Source: Notolepis coatsorum (taxonomy: Eukaryota > Chordata > Actinopteri > Aulopiformes > Paralepididae). Taken from it: a stretch of 64,000 bases of DNA. Below, in pieces: positions 10,749 through 21,108 of this stretch; positions within the stretch are counted from its first letter, which is position 1; the number at the start of each line of letters is the position of its first letter. A program made the position numbers and the translations under genes. The stretch spans positions 89,712,683 to 89,776,682 of the forward strand of contig OZ020589.1 of NCBI GenBank assembly GCA_963971535.1, in the 5' to 3' direction. The notes under the pieces are model-generated. The model saw nothing but the letters and a program-made list of their open reading frames with translations, did not search any database and had not been told where the DNA came from.

Positions 10749-11570
10749 GCCTTGCTCAAGTCAAGTCAAGACAAGTCAAGTCAAGAGTTTTAATTGTCAC
10801 GGCATACAAGTATACAATGAAATGCGGGTGGTCTTGCCCGCAACGATGTGCAATACAGTGGTACAACATATAATAGAATCCAATAAAAAAACAACATTGT
10901 GCAATAAACAGGTAACGGGTAACATGGTGTGACATCTCGGTATCTGTACATAGTTATTTACAGAGCATATAGGACATGCTAGGTAGCTTTGGTAGTGCAA
11001 TACACTGTTCCTGTTATTCTAATTTAAAGTGGCCTTTCCTTTTGGCCATAAGTGTGCGGCATGAGTGTGTGCCCGCTCATGTTAAAGTGTTAAGTGGCTG
11101 CTAGTGTGTGAGCGTGCACAGCGTGCGTGTCGTGTGTGTGTTCATGTGTGCTTGTGTGTGGATAGTTCAGTGTTCTGTGGCACTCAATGTTCATTGTTCA
11201 GGGCTCTGATGGCCTGGGGGAAGAAGCTGAGCCTAAGCCGCTCTGTCCTAGTAGCTGGGGTTCGCAGGCGTCTGCCTGACCTCAGCAGCTGGAACAGGCT
11301 GTTATTGGGGTGGTGAGGGTCTTTCATTATCCTGCAGGCTCTGGATTTGCACCTCTTGTTGTATAGAACCTGCAGGGGAGGTAGTGCAATACCCGTGGTA
11401 CGCTCGGCTGAGCGCACCACTCTCTGTAGGGCCTTCTTGTCTTGTGCCGTGCTGTTTCCATACCAGGCAGTGATGTTTCCGGTCAAGATGCTCTCTACAG
11501 CTCCTGAGTAGAAGGACTGGAGCTCTTGTGGAGGGTCAGGGGCATTGCCGGGTCTGTGCAGCGATAACAC
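10749..11570 (-). mobile_element. L2-like LINE, 5'-truncated
   Basis: The minus-strand frame 11184-11570 reads FYSGAVESILTGNITAWYGN...LQRVVRSAERTTG...LPPLQVLY...SFFPQAIRALN, the C-terminal signature of L2/Maui-type LINEs in fish. It is followed by a 3' UTR and a (TCAAG)n tail at 10755-10785, typical of L2 3' ends. Only the last third of ORF2 is present. Confidence 0.78.
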
Positions 11571-11672
11571 TGTATATTGACTGTAGAACGGGAGCTCTCT
11601 CTCGCTCTCTTGCTATATGTTGACTGTATCATGCCCAGCCTCGGGCAGCGCTATTATTTAAGAATATGTTGA

Positions 11673-11677
<5 letters not shown>

Positions 11678-11741
<64 letters not shown>

Positions 11742-11772
11742 TATATGTTTTTTTTTTACCTTTTAGGGGGGG
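11678..11772. repeat. Simple-sequence cluster A(n)(TA)n T(n) G(n)
   Basis: Poly-A, then (TA)n, then poly-T and poly-G close to the right end of the inner hAT. TATGTTGACTGTA is repeated just upstream (about 11614 and 11665). No gene. Confidence 0.8.
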
Positions 11773-11917
11773 GGGGGGCTCGCGTTTAAATCTCACACAG
11801 GGCCTTGCATTTCTCCCAGGCGGCCCTGCGGATGGGTATTGGTATTGGCAGATACTCAAGGCTGTGATATCAGTATCGGACATGAATAAGTGGTATCGTA
11901 CCATCCCTAAAAGGAAC

Positions 11918-12927
11918 TGATACAACTGTGTTGTAGTTGTTTAGCATTGATTTCATCCATGCAACTATGTTGGTGGTTATTGTTTATTGACTATAGAACT
12001 GTGTTTGTGTTTAATTTTTATTCCATACATACAACTCTGTTTACCTTTTATTATTGACTTAAATTGTTAATCCCTGTCCAATGTGACTACCATCACAAAA
12101 GTGATGCTACTTAACCCACCTTCTCGCTCTCATACATTGACAAAACCAATGAGGATATGAGGACATGAAAATGGACATTTGTGAAATGTTCCTGAAGCAT
12201 GTAATGTGTATTGCACTTTAACTTTTTGAATGTTTTTAACATTTGTGATATTTGAATGTTCCTGACGAAGCTTGTAACCTACCGTGCCAAATGATTGATG
12301 GAGCTAGAGCCCCGGGAGTCGGTGTTGTATCGGCATGTAACTCGAGAACCGCTGAACGGATTGTGTCACCTGAAATGGCTATCGACAGGCAACAAATAGG
12401 GCTTTAATTCGATATATATATTGAATTAAAATATATGCAGACCCAAGCCGGTAGAGGTCGCCAAAGTGCAGGTGGGAAAATCTTGTGGGCCCTCGCATGT
12501 TAACATGTTTTACTTTTGTGATATTTGAATGAATTGAAGAATATTTTTGTTGACCACTTGAAAAGATTGTAATAAAAACATTTCTTCAGTTTTCTTTTGT
12601 CTGAACTGCATTGTGTAACATTTTAAATAGACTTATAACTACTCTCATCATTTGGGGCGACCATTTGTCATGCAGGGTAACCAATGATTGTCAATAACTG
12701 TACTAAATTCAAAATAGAATATCCATCAGTTTTGGCTCAAATATTAATCACTGGTATACTGTGCTTAAGTGGATACTATCTGTACACATTTTAAATCAGT
12801 TTTATGGGTTTTAGAGCATATATGGGTATTGTAACTGCATTACGAGGGAGACACTGCCATTATAGAATAAACTTGTGAAATCATGGTTTACAAAAAATTA
12901 AAGGGAACACAAGCCTGTCTTTCTTAA
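11918..12927. other. AT-rich spacer, continuation of the interrupted old element
   Basis: No gene seen. It carries CATTTGGGGCGACC at about 12650-12662 followed by CATGCAGGGTAACC. This again suggests that the DNA on both sides of the hAT nest was once continuous. Confidence 0.35.
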
Positions 12928-13879
12928 CACTTTGACTGCCAGGGGGCGTCTTTAGACGTCTTTGCTGGCCATGCTAAAGTTGCCGGGGGACGCTGTACGT
13001 CGTCTTTATATCAATATTTCAAAAATCTGCGATCGGATTCATAATGTCCCTCCGCTGGCCTGAGATTCACCAGCAGGACCCACTGAGCTCTCTGGCGGTT
13101 CAGGAGCGCCATCTGGTGGCCGATCGGCGCAAGCGCTTAACAGGAAGCGCAGTAGAGGTTGTGCTAGATGTCCGTAGTACTTCCGGCCACTCGGGATAGG
13201 TTCCGGCACTCTAGCTCGTCACTCTACATAGCGATCGATTGCCAATAACTCGATAAACAACATGATTTGGACGTATATACCATTATACAAGCTGGAGATG
13301 GACCGGGTAATAATATATCCCATAATGATAAAATTTCTACTCGACGATGATCGCCCAACGGCGCGCGGAGACTGGGGTGAGTTTCAGCGTGTAACGTTAC
13401 CGTCTTCGATAATAACTGATATTATCAACATTTGACCCACATTAGATGATTGGTATAACGCTGCCCACGGAATTATAAACGCCCCCTCGCCCATCCGGTC
13501 AACATCAGATGACGTGTAGTAACTTCTAGAAGTACGTCTAGTTGGAATTTTTTATATCGCGCTGATTGCCATCAAACTGTATTTCATCATCAATATAATG
13601 CATTTGGGGCTATATATCACGTTCTGGAGAAAGCTGCAGAAAGAGATGAAAACATACTTATACATTAGACCATACTTTACTATGAATATGTGAATGAAAA
13701 AGTTTAACGTTGCTACACAATGAACAATACATATAGGACTTTGAATGGGCCCTAATAATGGCAATGTAGCAATAGAATTTAAAAAGTTATAGCCCTGCAA
13801 AGAAGGGGACTTTCGCCATAGACAAATAGCGCTGGCAATCTATGGTATATCATTAATTTAACCTTAGGCAACCAAAGTG
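12928..13879. mobile_element. piggyBac-like non-autonomous element
   Basis: TTAA (12924-12927) then CACTTTGACTGCC at the left. At the right GGCAACCAAAGTG is followed by TTAA (13880-13883). TTAA targets and CACTTTG/CCCTTTG-type termini are characteristic of piggyBac elements. The 952-bp body has a palindrome GACGTCTTTAGACGTC near the left end and no transposase frame. Confidence 0.72.
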
Positions 13880-13883
13880 TTAA

Positions 13884-14519
13884 GATGTATATTTAATTAC
13901 TGATACCTGTTAAAATATTAGTAATGTTAAGGAAATATATTAATTTTGAGATAAATGACGGTCGCCCCAAATGACTTTTATTAAGGCCATGTCCTAGTAA
14001 TTCAACTTTAAAAACACTAAAATCTCTTAATTTGGGTTTTTTGCATAAATGTATGTATACACTACATTCCAAATGTTTGAAAAATGGCCAAATATATCCT
14101 TATTTTTTGTATTTTAAAATTGGCCTATTGAAAAGTCTTATCCGTCAATGACAGCCTGGCGAAGAAAGTGTTAACTCTGAATATAAAAATATGATAAAAA
14201 ATAAACAGTGTAAACAAAAGGTGCAGATGAAGAGTCTGTATGCTGTATCGGTTATATTATACGTTATATATAGGCAATAAAAGATTTGCACATGTTTAGA
14301 TTGACGGCGTTACAGATTCTACCTCTACAGAAGGTTAACCAGCGAAAGGGTTAACCGTCTGTAGTGTCGCAGGTTAACCCTTTGGTAGTGTGATAGTGAA
14401 AGGGTTACGGCTGTAGTCTGACACTTATTTCTACTGTTGTGCTCTTGCACCTTGCTGGTTAATTTAGCTGGTTAGCTTGATACTGTTCACTACGGTTGTT
14501 GTAAGTCAACATATAGCCT
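13884..14519. other. Spacer with GGTCGCCCC and paired GGTTAACC motifs
   Basis: No gene. A reversed CATTTGGGGCGACCGTCATT lies at about 13959-13979. GAAAGTGTTAAC at about 14164-14175 resembles another piggyBac-like end. GGTTAACC plus A/TAAAGGG is arranged as short inverted copies at 14333-14397. Confidence 0.4.
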
Positions 14520-14700
14520 ACACTCTGCTGCACCTACTCCTCATCCACTCCATAGAGCTCTGCACCCAGACTCCTATGCAGAGAGTTGCACCTACTCCTC
14601 ATCCACTCCATATAGCTCTGCAGTGCACCCAGACTCCTACGCAGAGAGTTGCACCTACTCCTCATCCACTCCATAGAGCTCTCTACCCAGACTCCTATGT

Positions 14701-15300
14701 GGGCCGGCGTGGCTCAGGGGTAGAGTGGGTCGTCCAATGATCGAAGGGTTGGTGGTTCGAATCTCGCTCAAGCCCATGTCCATCCCACTGCCGTTGTGTC
14801 CTTAGGCAAGACACTTAACCTACTTGAATGTGTATGCATGTGAATGAATGTTGGTGGTGGTCGGAGGGGCCGTAGGCGATGATCATTCGCCACGCTTCCG
14901 TGAGTCTGCCTCAGGGCAGCTCTGGCTGCAATTGGAGCATTTTTCCCTATAGTTAGGTTTTAGTGAGTTTTTCCTTACCTTCGCGTGGGGTATGTCTGGG
15001 AGTGCTTGCATTCTTTTATCTTAAATTTTTTGGATCTTATGGTGTTCTTGTTCTGTTCTTGACTTATTGTTATGTTTTCTTCTTGACTTGTTTAAAGAAG
15101 ACCTGTACGGCCCATGGGGACATTAACGTGTGTTGTCGGGCCTTATAAATAAATTTGATTTGATTTTGATTTGATTTGAATTGTAGCTTGCCACCACCGG
15201 TATGACTGTGTATGAACGAATAATGGACTCTGTAAGCTCTCTGGGGTCACTGGGGTGTCATGAAGAGCGCTATATAAATCCAATCCATTATTATTATTAT
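14701..15300 (+). mobile_element. tRNA-derived SINE, split by a LINE tail
   Basis: The head has an A-box-like TGGCTCAGGGGTAGAG (about 14710-14725) and a B-box GGTTCGAATCTC (14754-14765). The body has GGCAAGACACTTAACC and GGGCAGCTCTGGCTGCAATTG, and after the insertion TAGCTTGCCACCACC and AGCGCTATATAAATCCAATCC with an (ATT)n tail. This resembles fish SINEs whose 3' part reads 'GCGCTATATAAAT'. The family name is not asserted. Confidence 0.78.
14935..15178 (+). mobile_element. LINE 3'-tail insertion with (TTGAT)n end
   Basis: 244 bp inserted into the SINE with AATTG on both sides (14930-14934, 15179-15183). It ends GGGCCTTATAAATAAATTTG followed by TTTGAT repeats, like Rex3/RTE-type 3' tails. The same 3' sequence recurs at 17695-17834 (+) and 34166-34235 (-). 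Confidence 0.65.
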
Positions 15301-15375
15301 TAGAGTTGCACCTACTCCTCATCCACTCCATATAGATCTGCAGTGTACCCAGACTCCTACGCAGAGAGTTGGACA

Positions 15376-16777
15376 ACGTTCCACTGTCAAACTTCTCTGC
15401 CCAAAGAGGAACTAGGCTAACGGGTGCTACTCAGTCATATTAATTATTACATATTGAATAAATATTATATAAATATATATTATATAATAATAAACACATT
15501 AATTGTTCCGCCCATCTTTATTGACAAATAAGCTCTAATAAGAGTTTGAATAGTCAATAGAATCATATTTCCCAGTAAAATAATGAGTGGATATCACGGT
15601 GTGGATCACCAAATCCCCCAATTCTTGTACAACTGGTATAGTGATCTAGTATGTCCACTCAGCTGAGCTTACATAACATAAAATAGGCCAGTTTCGCGGT
15701 TCAATAGGGTTTATTAATATGCTTGATATAAACCTATATAACCCAACACTATCCTACACACACACACACTCCAGAGATTGGAAGCTGTGTAGTGACGGCC
15801 ACATTGCTTCCCGTTCCCCACCACAAAGGAACCTCCTGGTTGCCTAGGTACCCATGCATCTCAGAGCTCTGCTGGAGGGGGCGTGCGTTGGTGGGGTGGC
15901 AGCATGTCATGTTCTATGAAGAGATGAGCACAACTCCAGATCCTTGCAGACAGTTACTTTATAGTTGCTCCCTGCTGAAGCCACTGCTGCATTTGTTGAC
16001 ATCTCAGGCCTGAACTCACTCAGTCGGATACTCGTTAACAGGAGACGAGATGGGCTAATCGCATCGAAACGTGAGGCCAGTGAAGATTCACAGCTCTAAT
16101 TATTACTATACTGCTTTTGTTCTATTGTATCTATTAATTACTATGCCATACATTCTATCTCATCTATAACCCTAACCCGCTGGTATTTTAAGGTTCTATC
16201 TCATCTATAACCCTAAACCTTAATTTTTGGACTCTTGCATTTTTTTGGAACCCCATCATCTTCTCATTTTAATGTGGTACCAACAACATATTTATTACAC
16301 ATGGTTCTCTGGCATCAGATTTTAGTATTGGGGAAATGCTCCGATACCAAAACCCAGCGTGGCATCAGTGTTTCTCGTGTAATTACACAGGCCTGGCGGG
16401 TCACCAGGGCAACGAACCCCCTCCAGGCCAAAAGAAATAACGCCAAATAATATCCATTCATTCGGAAATCAATAATCATTCACGTTTGGGAGCCTTTGTG
16501 CAGTGCTGTTTCAAAATGTGAGTCAATCTCTGTGTTGTTGCAGGAGAGGATAGATGGCCTGATGCACATACCCAGAATGCCTTGCGGTCCAACTAAGGCA
16601 GAGCTGCACCCATCTGGATGCTTTTAACACATGTGTAATAAGGTCATTAGCAATCTAATGTTAACGGTTTTATGTTCCATTTGATACAACACAGCATTGG
16701 AACAGAGTGGTAACGTTAGCAACTAGTATGCTGGTTTTGCCAACTACAGTCAAATGGGTCTATAGTGGCTAGCTCTA
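15376..16777. other. No gene recognised
   Basis: AT-rich at 15440-15560. A small duplication TCTATCTCATCTATAACCCTAA lies at about 16157 and 16195. Short frames (73 and 71 codons) resemble nothing known to me. Likely decayed repeats. Confidence 0.4.
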
Positions 16778-16838
16778 CATTTACATTTTGTCATTTAGCT
16801 GAAGCTTTTATCCAAAGCTACTTACAAGTTCTGTACGT
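16778..16838 (+). repeat. Second copy of the TTTAGCTGA-GCTTTTATCC repeat
   Basis: ACATTTACATTTTGTCATTT...TTATCCAAAGCTACTTACAAG, related to 3838-3898 and 60190-60248. The AAGCGAC core is changed to AAGCTAC here. Confidence 0.6.
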
Positions 16839-16839
16839 C

Positions 16840-17160
16840 CTGGTAAACCTGCTAGTAGCATTGAGGAGTCTTGCTAGTAGCATTGAGGAGTCCTGGTAAA
16901 CCTGCTAGAGCAGTGCTTCCCAATCCTCTCCTCGAAGCACCCCAGCCGTTCAATATATTTGTTCAATTCCACCACACCTGATTCAATTTAACAAGCCTTT
17001 TATTAGTTGAATCAGGTGTGCTGGTGGTGGAATTTAACAAATACATGGAACGGTTGGGGTGCCTCGAGGAGAGGTTTGAGAACCACTGTGCTAGAGCATT
17101 GAGGAGTATTGCTAGTAGCATTGAGGACTGGAGTCTTGCTGGTAGCATTGATGAGTCCTG
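16840..17160 (+). repeat. Minisatellite, left arm (CTGCTAGTAGCATTGAGGAGT units)
   Basis: Units of GTAGCATTGAGGAGTC and CCTGGTAAACCTGCTA, interrupted by a hAT MITE at 16911-17088. The same units occur in reverse complement at 17905-18372. Confidence 0.75.
16911..17088. mobile_element. 178-bp hAT MITE
   Basis: The ends are CAGTGCTTCCCAATCCTCTC and, inverted, CAGTGGTTCTCAAACCTCTC. The inverted arms are about 75 bp (CCACCACACCTGATTCAA/TTGAATCAGGTGTGCTGG). Perfect 8-bp TSD TGCTAGAG at 16903-16910 and 17089-17096. The insertion is inside the minisatellite. Confidence 0.88.
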
Positions 17161-17694
17161 CTAGTATAATTAATAGTTTTTCAAACAATCCCGTGGTAGC
17201 AAGTTTAGCGTTACAACAACGTTAAACTCTGGTTATGGCTATGCGAGACACTCAAGTGTAACAATATACTGACATTCGTCTTTTATATTAGAGGTACCCA
17301 AACGAACGATAATCCTGTGCCGTGTCATAGACCTCCTGGATATGTTTGAAATCTACAAATAAACGTACTGAAAGAGTTGCTATCACATGACAACATGGCC
17401 AGAACAATTTCCAGACACAGGTAGAGGTAGATTCTTTCACTCATTAATTTCTCTTTCTCTAAATGGCAAATGCCTGTGTTCCCTTGACCCTCTCAAACTC
17501 AAGGTCTTCCAACCAAATTAAAACACACATCAGTATTTATCAGCTGGTCGGTTCTGACCATAAAAAAACATGTAGCTCATAAACACAAGCACCTAAACTG
17601 GTTTCAACGATACTTCTGAGACCTGTATAAACTTATATTATGAATACAGTGGCATCAGTATTCATTCAGTATTGCATTCATTCATTTATTTTAA
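17161..17694. other. No gene recognised
   Basis: No repeats or frames worth calling. It lies between the two inverted minisatellite arms. Confidence 0.35.
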
Positions 17695-17834
17695 ATTTGG
17701 TTGACCTTATGGTGTTCTTGTTTTGTTCTTGACTTATTGTTATGTTTCTTCTTGACTTGTTTAAAGAAGACGTGTCCGGCCCATGGGGACATTAACGTGT
17801 GTTGTCGGGCCTTACAAATAAATTTGATTTGATC
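17695..17834 (+). mobile_element. LINE 3'-tail fragment (same family as 14935-15178)
   Basis: CTTATGGTGTTCTTGTT...TTGACTTATTGTTATG...CCCATGGGGACATTAACGTG...CAAATAAATTTGATTTGAT. Severely 5'-truncated copy. Confidence 0.65.
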
Positions 17835-17904
17835 AGAAACATCTTTTTTAATACGAGCTTAGTGACATTTCTGTTGGAATTACCATTACCTCACCTCTCT
17901 TAAC

Positions 17905-18372
17905 CTCAGGTTCTCTCCAGGTTTACCAGGACTCCTCACTGCTACTAGCAGGTTTACCAGGACTCCTCACTGCTACTAGCAGGACTCCTCAATGCTACCA
18001 ACAGGTTTACCAAGACTCCTCACTGCTACTAGCAGGACTCCTCAATGCTACTGTCTAGCAGGTTTACCAGGAATCCTCAATGCTACCAACAGGTTTACCA
18101 AGACTCCTCACTGCTACTAGCAGGACTCCTCAATGCTACTAGCAGGTTTACCAAGACTCCTCACTGCTACTAGCAGGACTCCTCAATGCTACTAGCAGGT
18201 TTACGAGGAATCCTCAATGTTACTAGCAGGACTCCTCAATGCTACTAGCAGGAATCCTCAATGCTACTAGCAGGACTCCTCAATGTTACTAGCAGGAATC
18301 CTCAATGCTACTAGCAGGTTTACCAGGACTCCGCAATGCTACTAGCAGGACTCCTCAATGCTACTAGCAGCA
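17905..18372 (-). repeat. Minisatellite, right arm, inverted relative to 16840-17160
   Basis: More than 15 units of GGTTTACCAGGACTCCTCA, CTGCTACTAGCA and GGACTCCTCAATGCTACTAG, in higher-order mixtures. They are the reverse complement of the left array. Confidence 0.8.
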
Positions 18373-19235
18373 GAATCCACTCTGTTTACAAACACACACG
18401 TTGGGGAAATGCTTTCATTATTTTACTTTTATCAGGGTCTGGACTCATTGCTGGTTACTTTAATAAAGTAGAGCACAGCAGCTGTGAGACAATTAGAGGC
18501 TATTTTGTTCTGATGAGGAGAATCTTGAATGTACACAACCATGGAGTCATCTAGCTTCGAGTAGAATATGATTGAAATTACACATTAAATCCCTGCATGC
18601 TAGATGTTGTTGTGAGGGAGAACTAAGCTTGCTATGTAAAGTTTTTTTTGGAGCAAAGTCATATTCTTCAGTAGCTTAAATTGGGTTGACTTCAAGGATT
18701 AGGTAGCAATGGTCAAATATGATTCCTGAAAAAAAGCTATTGAGAATCACCCATCTAGATTACAGAGGTTATTCACAGCCTACAGCATGTAATGATATCA
18801 CATTAAACAACATGCAAATATAAAGCTTCCTGAATACTATGCTACTCATGCTGATAACGTGGCTTTTGAGTAGGATTTGCATTAGCCAGGAGTGCTCCCG
18901 TGTATGCATTAGTATTCCCGTGTTTTGTCTATTATTGTCAGATACAGCACAAAAGATAAGTTACTCTATTTTCACAGCAACCTGTTCCAACTGTGAGGGT
19001 TTGGTGCCATCAATGAATTATTAACAGATCTTCCAGTAGAGAATTCAGTATAGTTGACTGCATCAAGTAGACAGAAGTATATACCCATGTTATCTTACAA
19101 GAAACCAACTATCCATGGTTGCACACGAAGTGCAAAGTACCGTTGTCTCGGTGAAAAGGAGTCAACACTGTGGACGCATGCATGTGACGTATAGAGTTGG
19201 CACAATGTTGCGTTTCCATACGCATGTGTACTCAC
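18373..19235 (-). other. srf intron 1, donor-proximal part
   Basis: It follows the srf exon 1 splice donor on the minus strand. No second exon, branch point or other gene is recognisable. The MADS-box continuation expected in exon 2 is not visible here or further left. Confidence 0.5.
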
Positions 19236-19703
19236 CTTCTTCATAATACCAGTCTTCCTTTTGCTAAAAGTTGTATACCGCCTAAGTTTGTTGTCAATGA
19301 ATTCCATTTTGATCTTGACACGTCCCCGGGTTTTCTTGCCCGGCTTGGCCCCCGCGACACCCGCACTGACGCCGCCGTAAGCCCCCGACAAACCCCCCGA
19401 CGTCGCGGCGGACGGAGCGACCTCCCTCTCGGACCTCTCCCGCTTCACCCCTCTCCTGTCCCCGACCGAACCCAGTGTGTCCTCGTCGTCCCCGGAGTCA
19501 GAGTCCTGGTCCGAGCCACTGTAGACCACCTCGGTCGTGTACTCTCGGTCTTCGAACCGTCCGCCGTCGGTCTCGCCGCTCATTGTCGCGTTGGATCCCG
19601 GGTTGTTCACCTGAAGGCTGTTCGGTCCACTTCCATTGCCTGGTCGCGCACCGCCTCCTCCCGCTGCTCTCGTGCCCATTCCAGCCCCGTGTCCCCCCAG
19701 CAT
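19236..19703 (-). CDS. srf: Serum response factor, first coding exon (N-terminus and start of the MADS box)
   Basis: The exon encodes 156 residues, from ATG at 19703 to AAGAAG|GTGAGT (exon end 19236, phase 0). Residues 127-156 start at GRVKIKMEFIDNK and end at KTGIMKK, the DNA-binding helix of the SRF MADS box. It is preceded by KPGKKTR. Upstream is an acidic serine cluster YSGSDQDSDSGDDED, matching the casein-kinase-type region of vertebrate SRF, and a Gly-rich N-terminus. SRF is a nuclear dimer that binds CArG boxes and, with TCF/Elk or MRTF cofactors, drives immediate-early and muscle/cytoskeletal genes. Met at 19703 is the first ATG after an in-frame upstream stop; Met at residue 9 is an alternative. 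The rest of the protein (end of MADS box, activation domain) must lie to the left beyond a large intron and is not seen. GC-rich, unlike the surrounding DNA. Teleosts can have two srf paralogues; which one is undecided. Confidence 0.93.
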
Positions 19704-20340
19704 GCCAGACCCTTCTCCCCCGGGCCTCTGAACCACGCTCTCGGCTAACGACGCGAGCGGCTACTCCTCTGCCGTGTCTACGGAGGGATCCAACTTGAGA
19801 GACAGTTGGTTAAATGCTGTTGCTCGCTAGCTAGACGGTCAGCCAGCTAAGTGCTAACGGCAGCCACTACAGCTAGCTGTGACAGAGATGACTTTAGCAA
19901 CAAGTAAAGCCTATCTGCTGCGCGGTCTCTTGCCTGGAGTCATTGGACCGACAACACAACGCAAGCTACGCGGACACATCGAATTAGCTAATGGCATGAA
20001 ATAAAACTATACGCGACGCGTGTCTATACAAATATCGGCAACGATAACTACGCAAAGTTGGAAAGTTATGTTTTTGAACAGTAATCAATAAGGCCCAACC
20101 CCCCTCAAACTACACTTCTCTCCACATAAGGAAATGATGCGTAACACCCGTTTATATCAATCCGCTGTTGCATCTAGTTCCCCGCAATATACATTATTTA
20201 TCAATATAACCCCTGTAAATGTAACGTATTTCTATATGCAACGGTGTGGAGACATGTTTGCTATAATTATACATATATCATAGTTATAGATAAAATACGT
20301 CGTGCGTAGTAATACCAAAAGGGGACATGTTCTTGTGGAC
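19704..20340 (-). promoter_or_regulatory. srf: srf 5' UTR / CpG-rich proximal region (inferred)
   Basis: The sequence between the ATG and the CArG cluster is free of repeats. An in-frame stop lies upstream of the ATG. A further CArG-like CCACATAAGG (one mismatch) sits at 20136-20145. The transcription start is not visible; about 20335 is a guess from the TATA-like CTTTATATGG (minus strand) at 20361-20370. Confidence 0.5.
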
Positions 20341-20360
20341 ATAGTGAGAACTACTTTCCT

Positions 20361-20417
20361 CCATATAAAGAAACACATTTCCTTTTATGGCGTTGCCTCT
20401 CCATATTTGGTGAGTCA
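20361..20417 (-). promoter_or_regulatory. srf: Three CArG/CArG-like boxes spaced exactly 20 bp, plus an AP-1 site
   Basis: Two perfect CC(A/T)6GG boxes are present: CCTTTTATGG at 20381-20390 and CCATATTTGG at 20401-20410. A near match, CCATATAAAG, sits at 20361-20370. The three starts are 20 bp apart (two helical turns). TGAGTCA, the AP-1 consensus, abuts at 20411-20417. Mammalian SRF promoters are known to carry paired CArG boxes for autoregulation, so this is probably the conserved autoregulatory promoter. Confidence 0.8.
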
Positions 20418-21108
20418 TTTGCTTCAAGCACACCGAACTTGGACTTTAGAAAAGGGGGGGGGGAGTATCCACACACACGTGTAGGCAGTCGCAGGGTGTC
20501 TCTACAAGGGACAATTCATGTACAAAACAAATGCGCCTGTGAATTAAATACATTTTATGTCCGATTGCATGGCAATGATTGTACGTCGGACAAATGGTAG
20601 ATTACTGTCGTGTACGGTGGGGCCAGAGTCCCCAAAATACGCAACACATAACTGCAATTTCATTCACAAACAGTGAAAAGCAAAAACTGCTTTTGTAAAC
20701 ATTAGTCTTCTTTGACCCTTATTGATTATAAAATCTCATATTTGGATTAGTACTAACACTAGACATAGACATAGCATGGAAACATGAACAGGGTCCGTTA
20801 TAATTGATTAACGTATCCTATTTATTTATTTTGACTATTTTATGGGGATGAACTTCACTCCTTACGTGATCTATGATCAGTCATACATTTTCTAGAGCCT
20901 TTATCATGTAAAACCACATGGTGGCAGCATAAATCCTTTATACTCTGGTAAGCCCTTTCTTGCTTCTTCCTTATTTCTGGTGTTTTTTGGTCAGTGGAGA
21001 CACAAGCCTACTGCAGTTTGGTAAAAATCCAAACCATGGCCCAGTCACACAGGAAACAAGAGACCCCAACTGAAGAGAAGAAGACTGTTCCATTGTGTTT
21101 GTATGGGT
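20418..21108. other. srf upstream flank, no gene seen
   Basis: AT-rich with a poly-G run at 20453-20463. The 62-codon frame at 20994-21182 runs into LINE sequence and is not a gene. Confidence 0.4.

Larger units (their letters stand above)
8688..11828. mobile_element. hAT-type element nested in the 7556-11909 hAT
   Basis: Inverted termini CAGGGCCGCCT / AGGCGGCCCTG and a perfect 8-bp TSD CGGATGGG (8680-8687 and 11829-11836). It has swallowed LINE fragments (10327-10683, 10749-11570), tandem repeats and microsatellites. No transposase frame found. Confidence 0.87.
7556..11909 (+). mobile_element. hAT element, decayed, with a nested hAT
   Basis: The element starts TAGGGATGGCACCAATCCGA and ends CGTACCATCCCTA. 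It is flanked by a perfect 8-bp TSD AAAGGAAC at 7548-7555 and 11910-11917. Both ends are rich in GATACTCAGTATCGG motifs. A transposase N-terminal remnant lies at 7730-8215. A second hAT (8688-11828) makes up most of its length, so the outer element was only about 1.2 kb before that insertion. Confidence 0.88.
14520..15375 (+). repeat. ~65-bp minisatellite (three copies, then a fourth beyond a SINE)
   Basis: Units of CACCTACTCCTCATCCACTC...CAGACTCCTA.GCAGAGAGTTG occur at about 14528, 14588 and 14650. A further unit at 15305-15370 continues the array after the SINE, so the SINE landed inside the array. Confidence 0.75.

Noticed and set aside
14701-14770. tRNA gene (A and B boxes present)
   Set aside because: The cloverleaf is not complete and the sequence runs into a SINE body; same for the heads at 36003, 38080 and 61249.
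19197-19798. Plus-strand frames of 183 and 107 codons across srf exon 1
   Set aside because: Shadow of the GC-rich srf exon; no family features.
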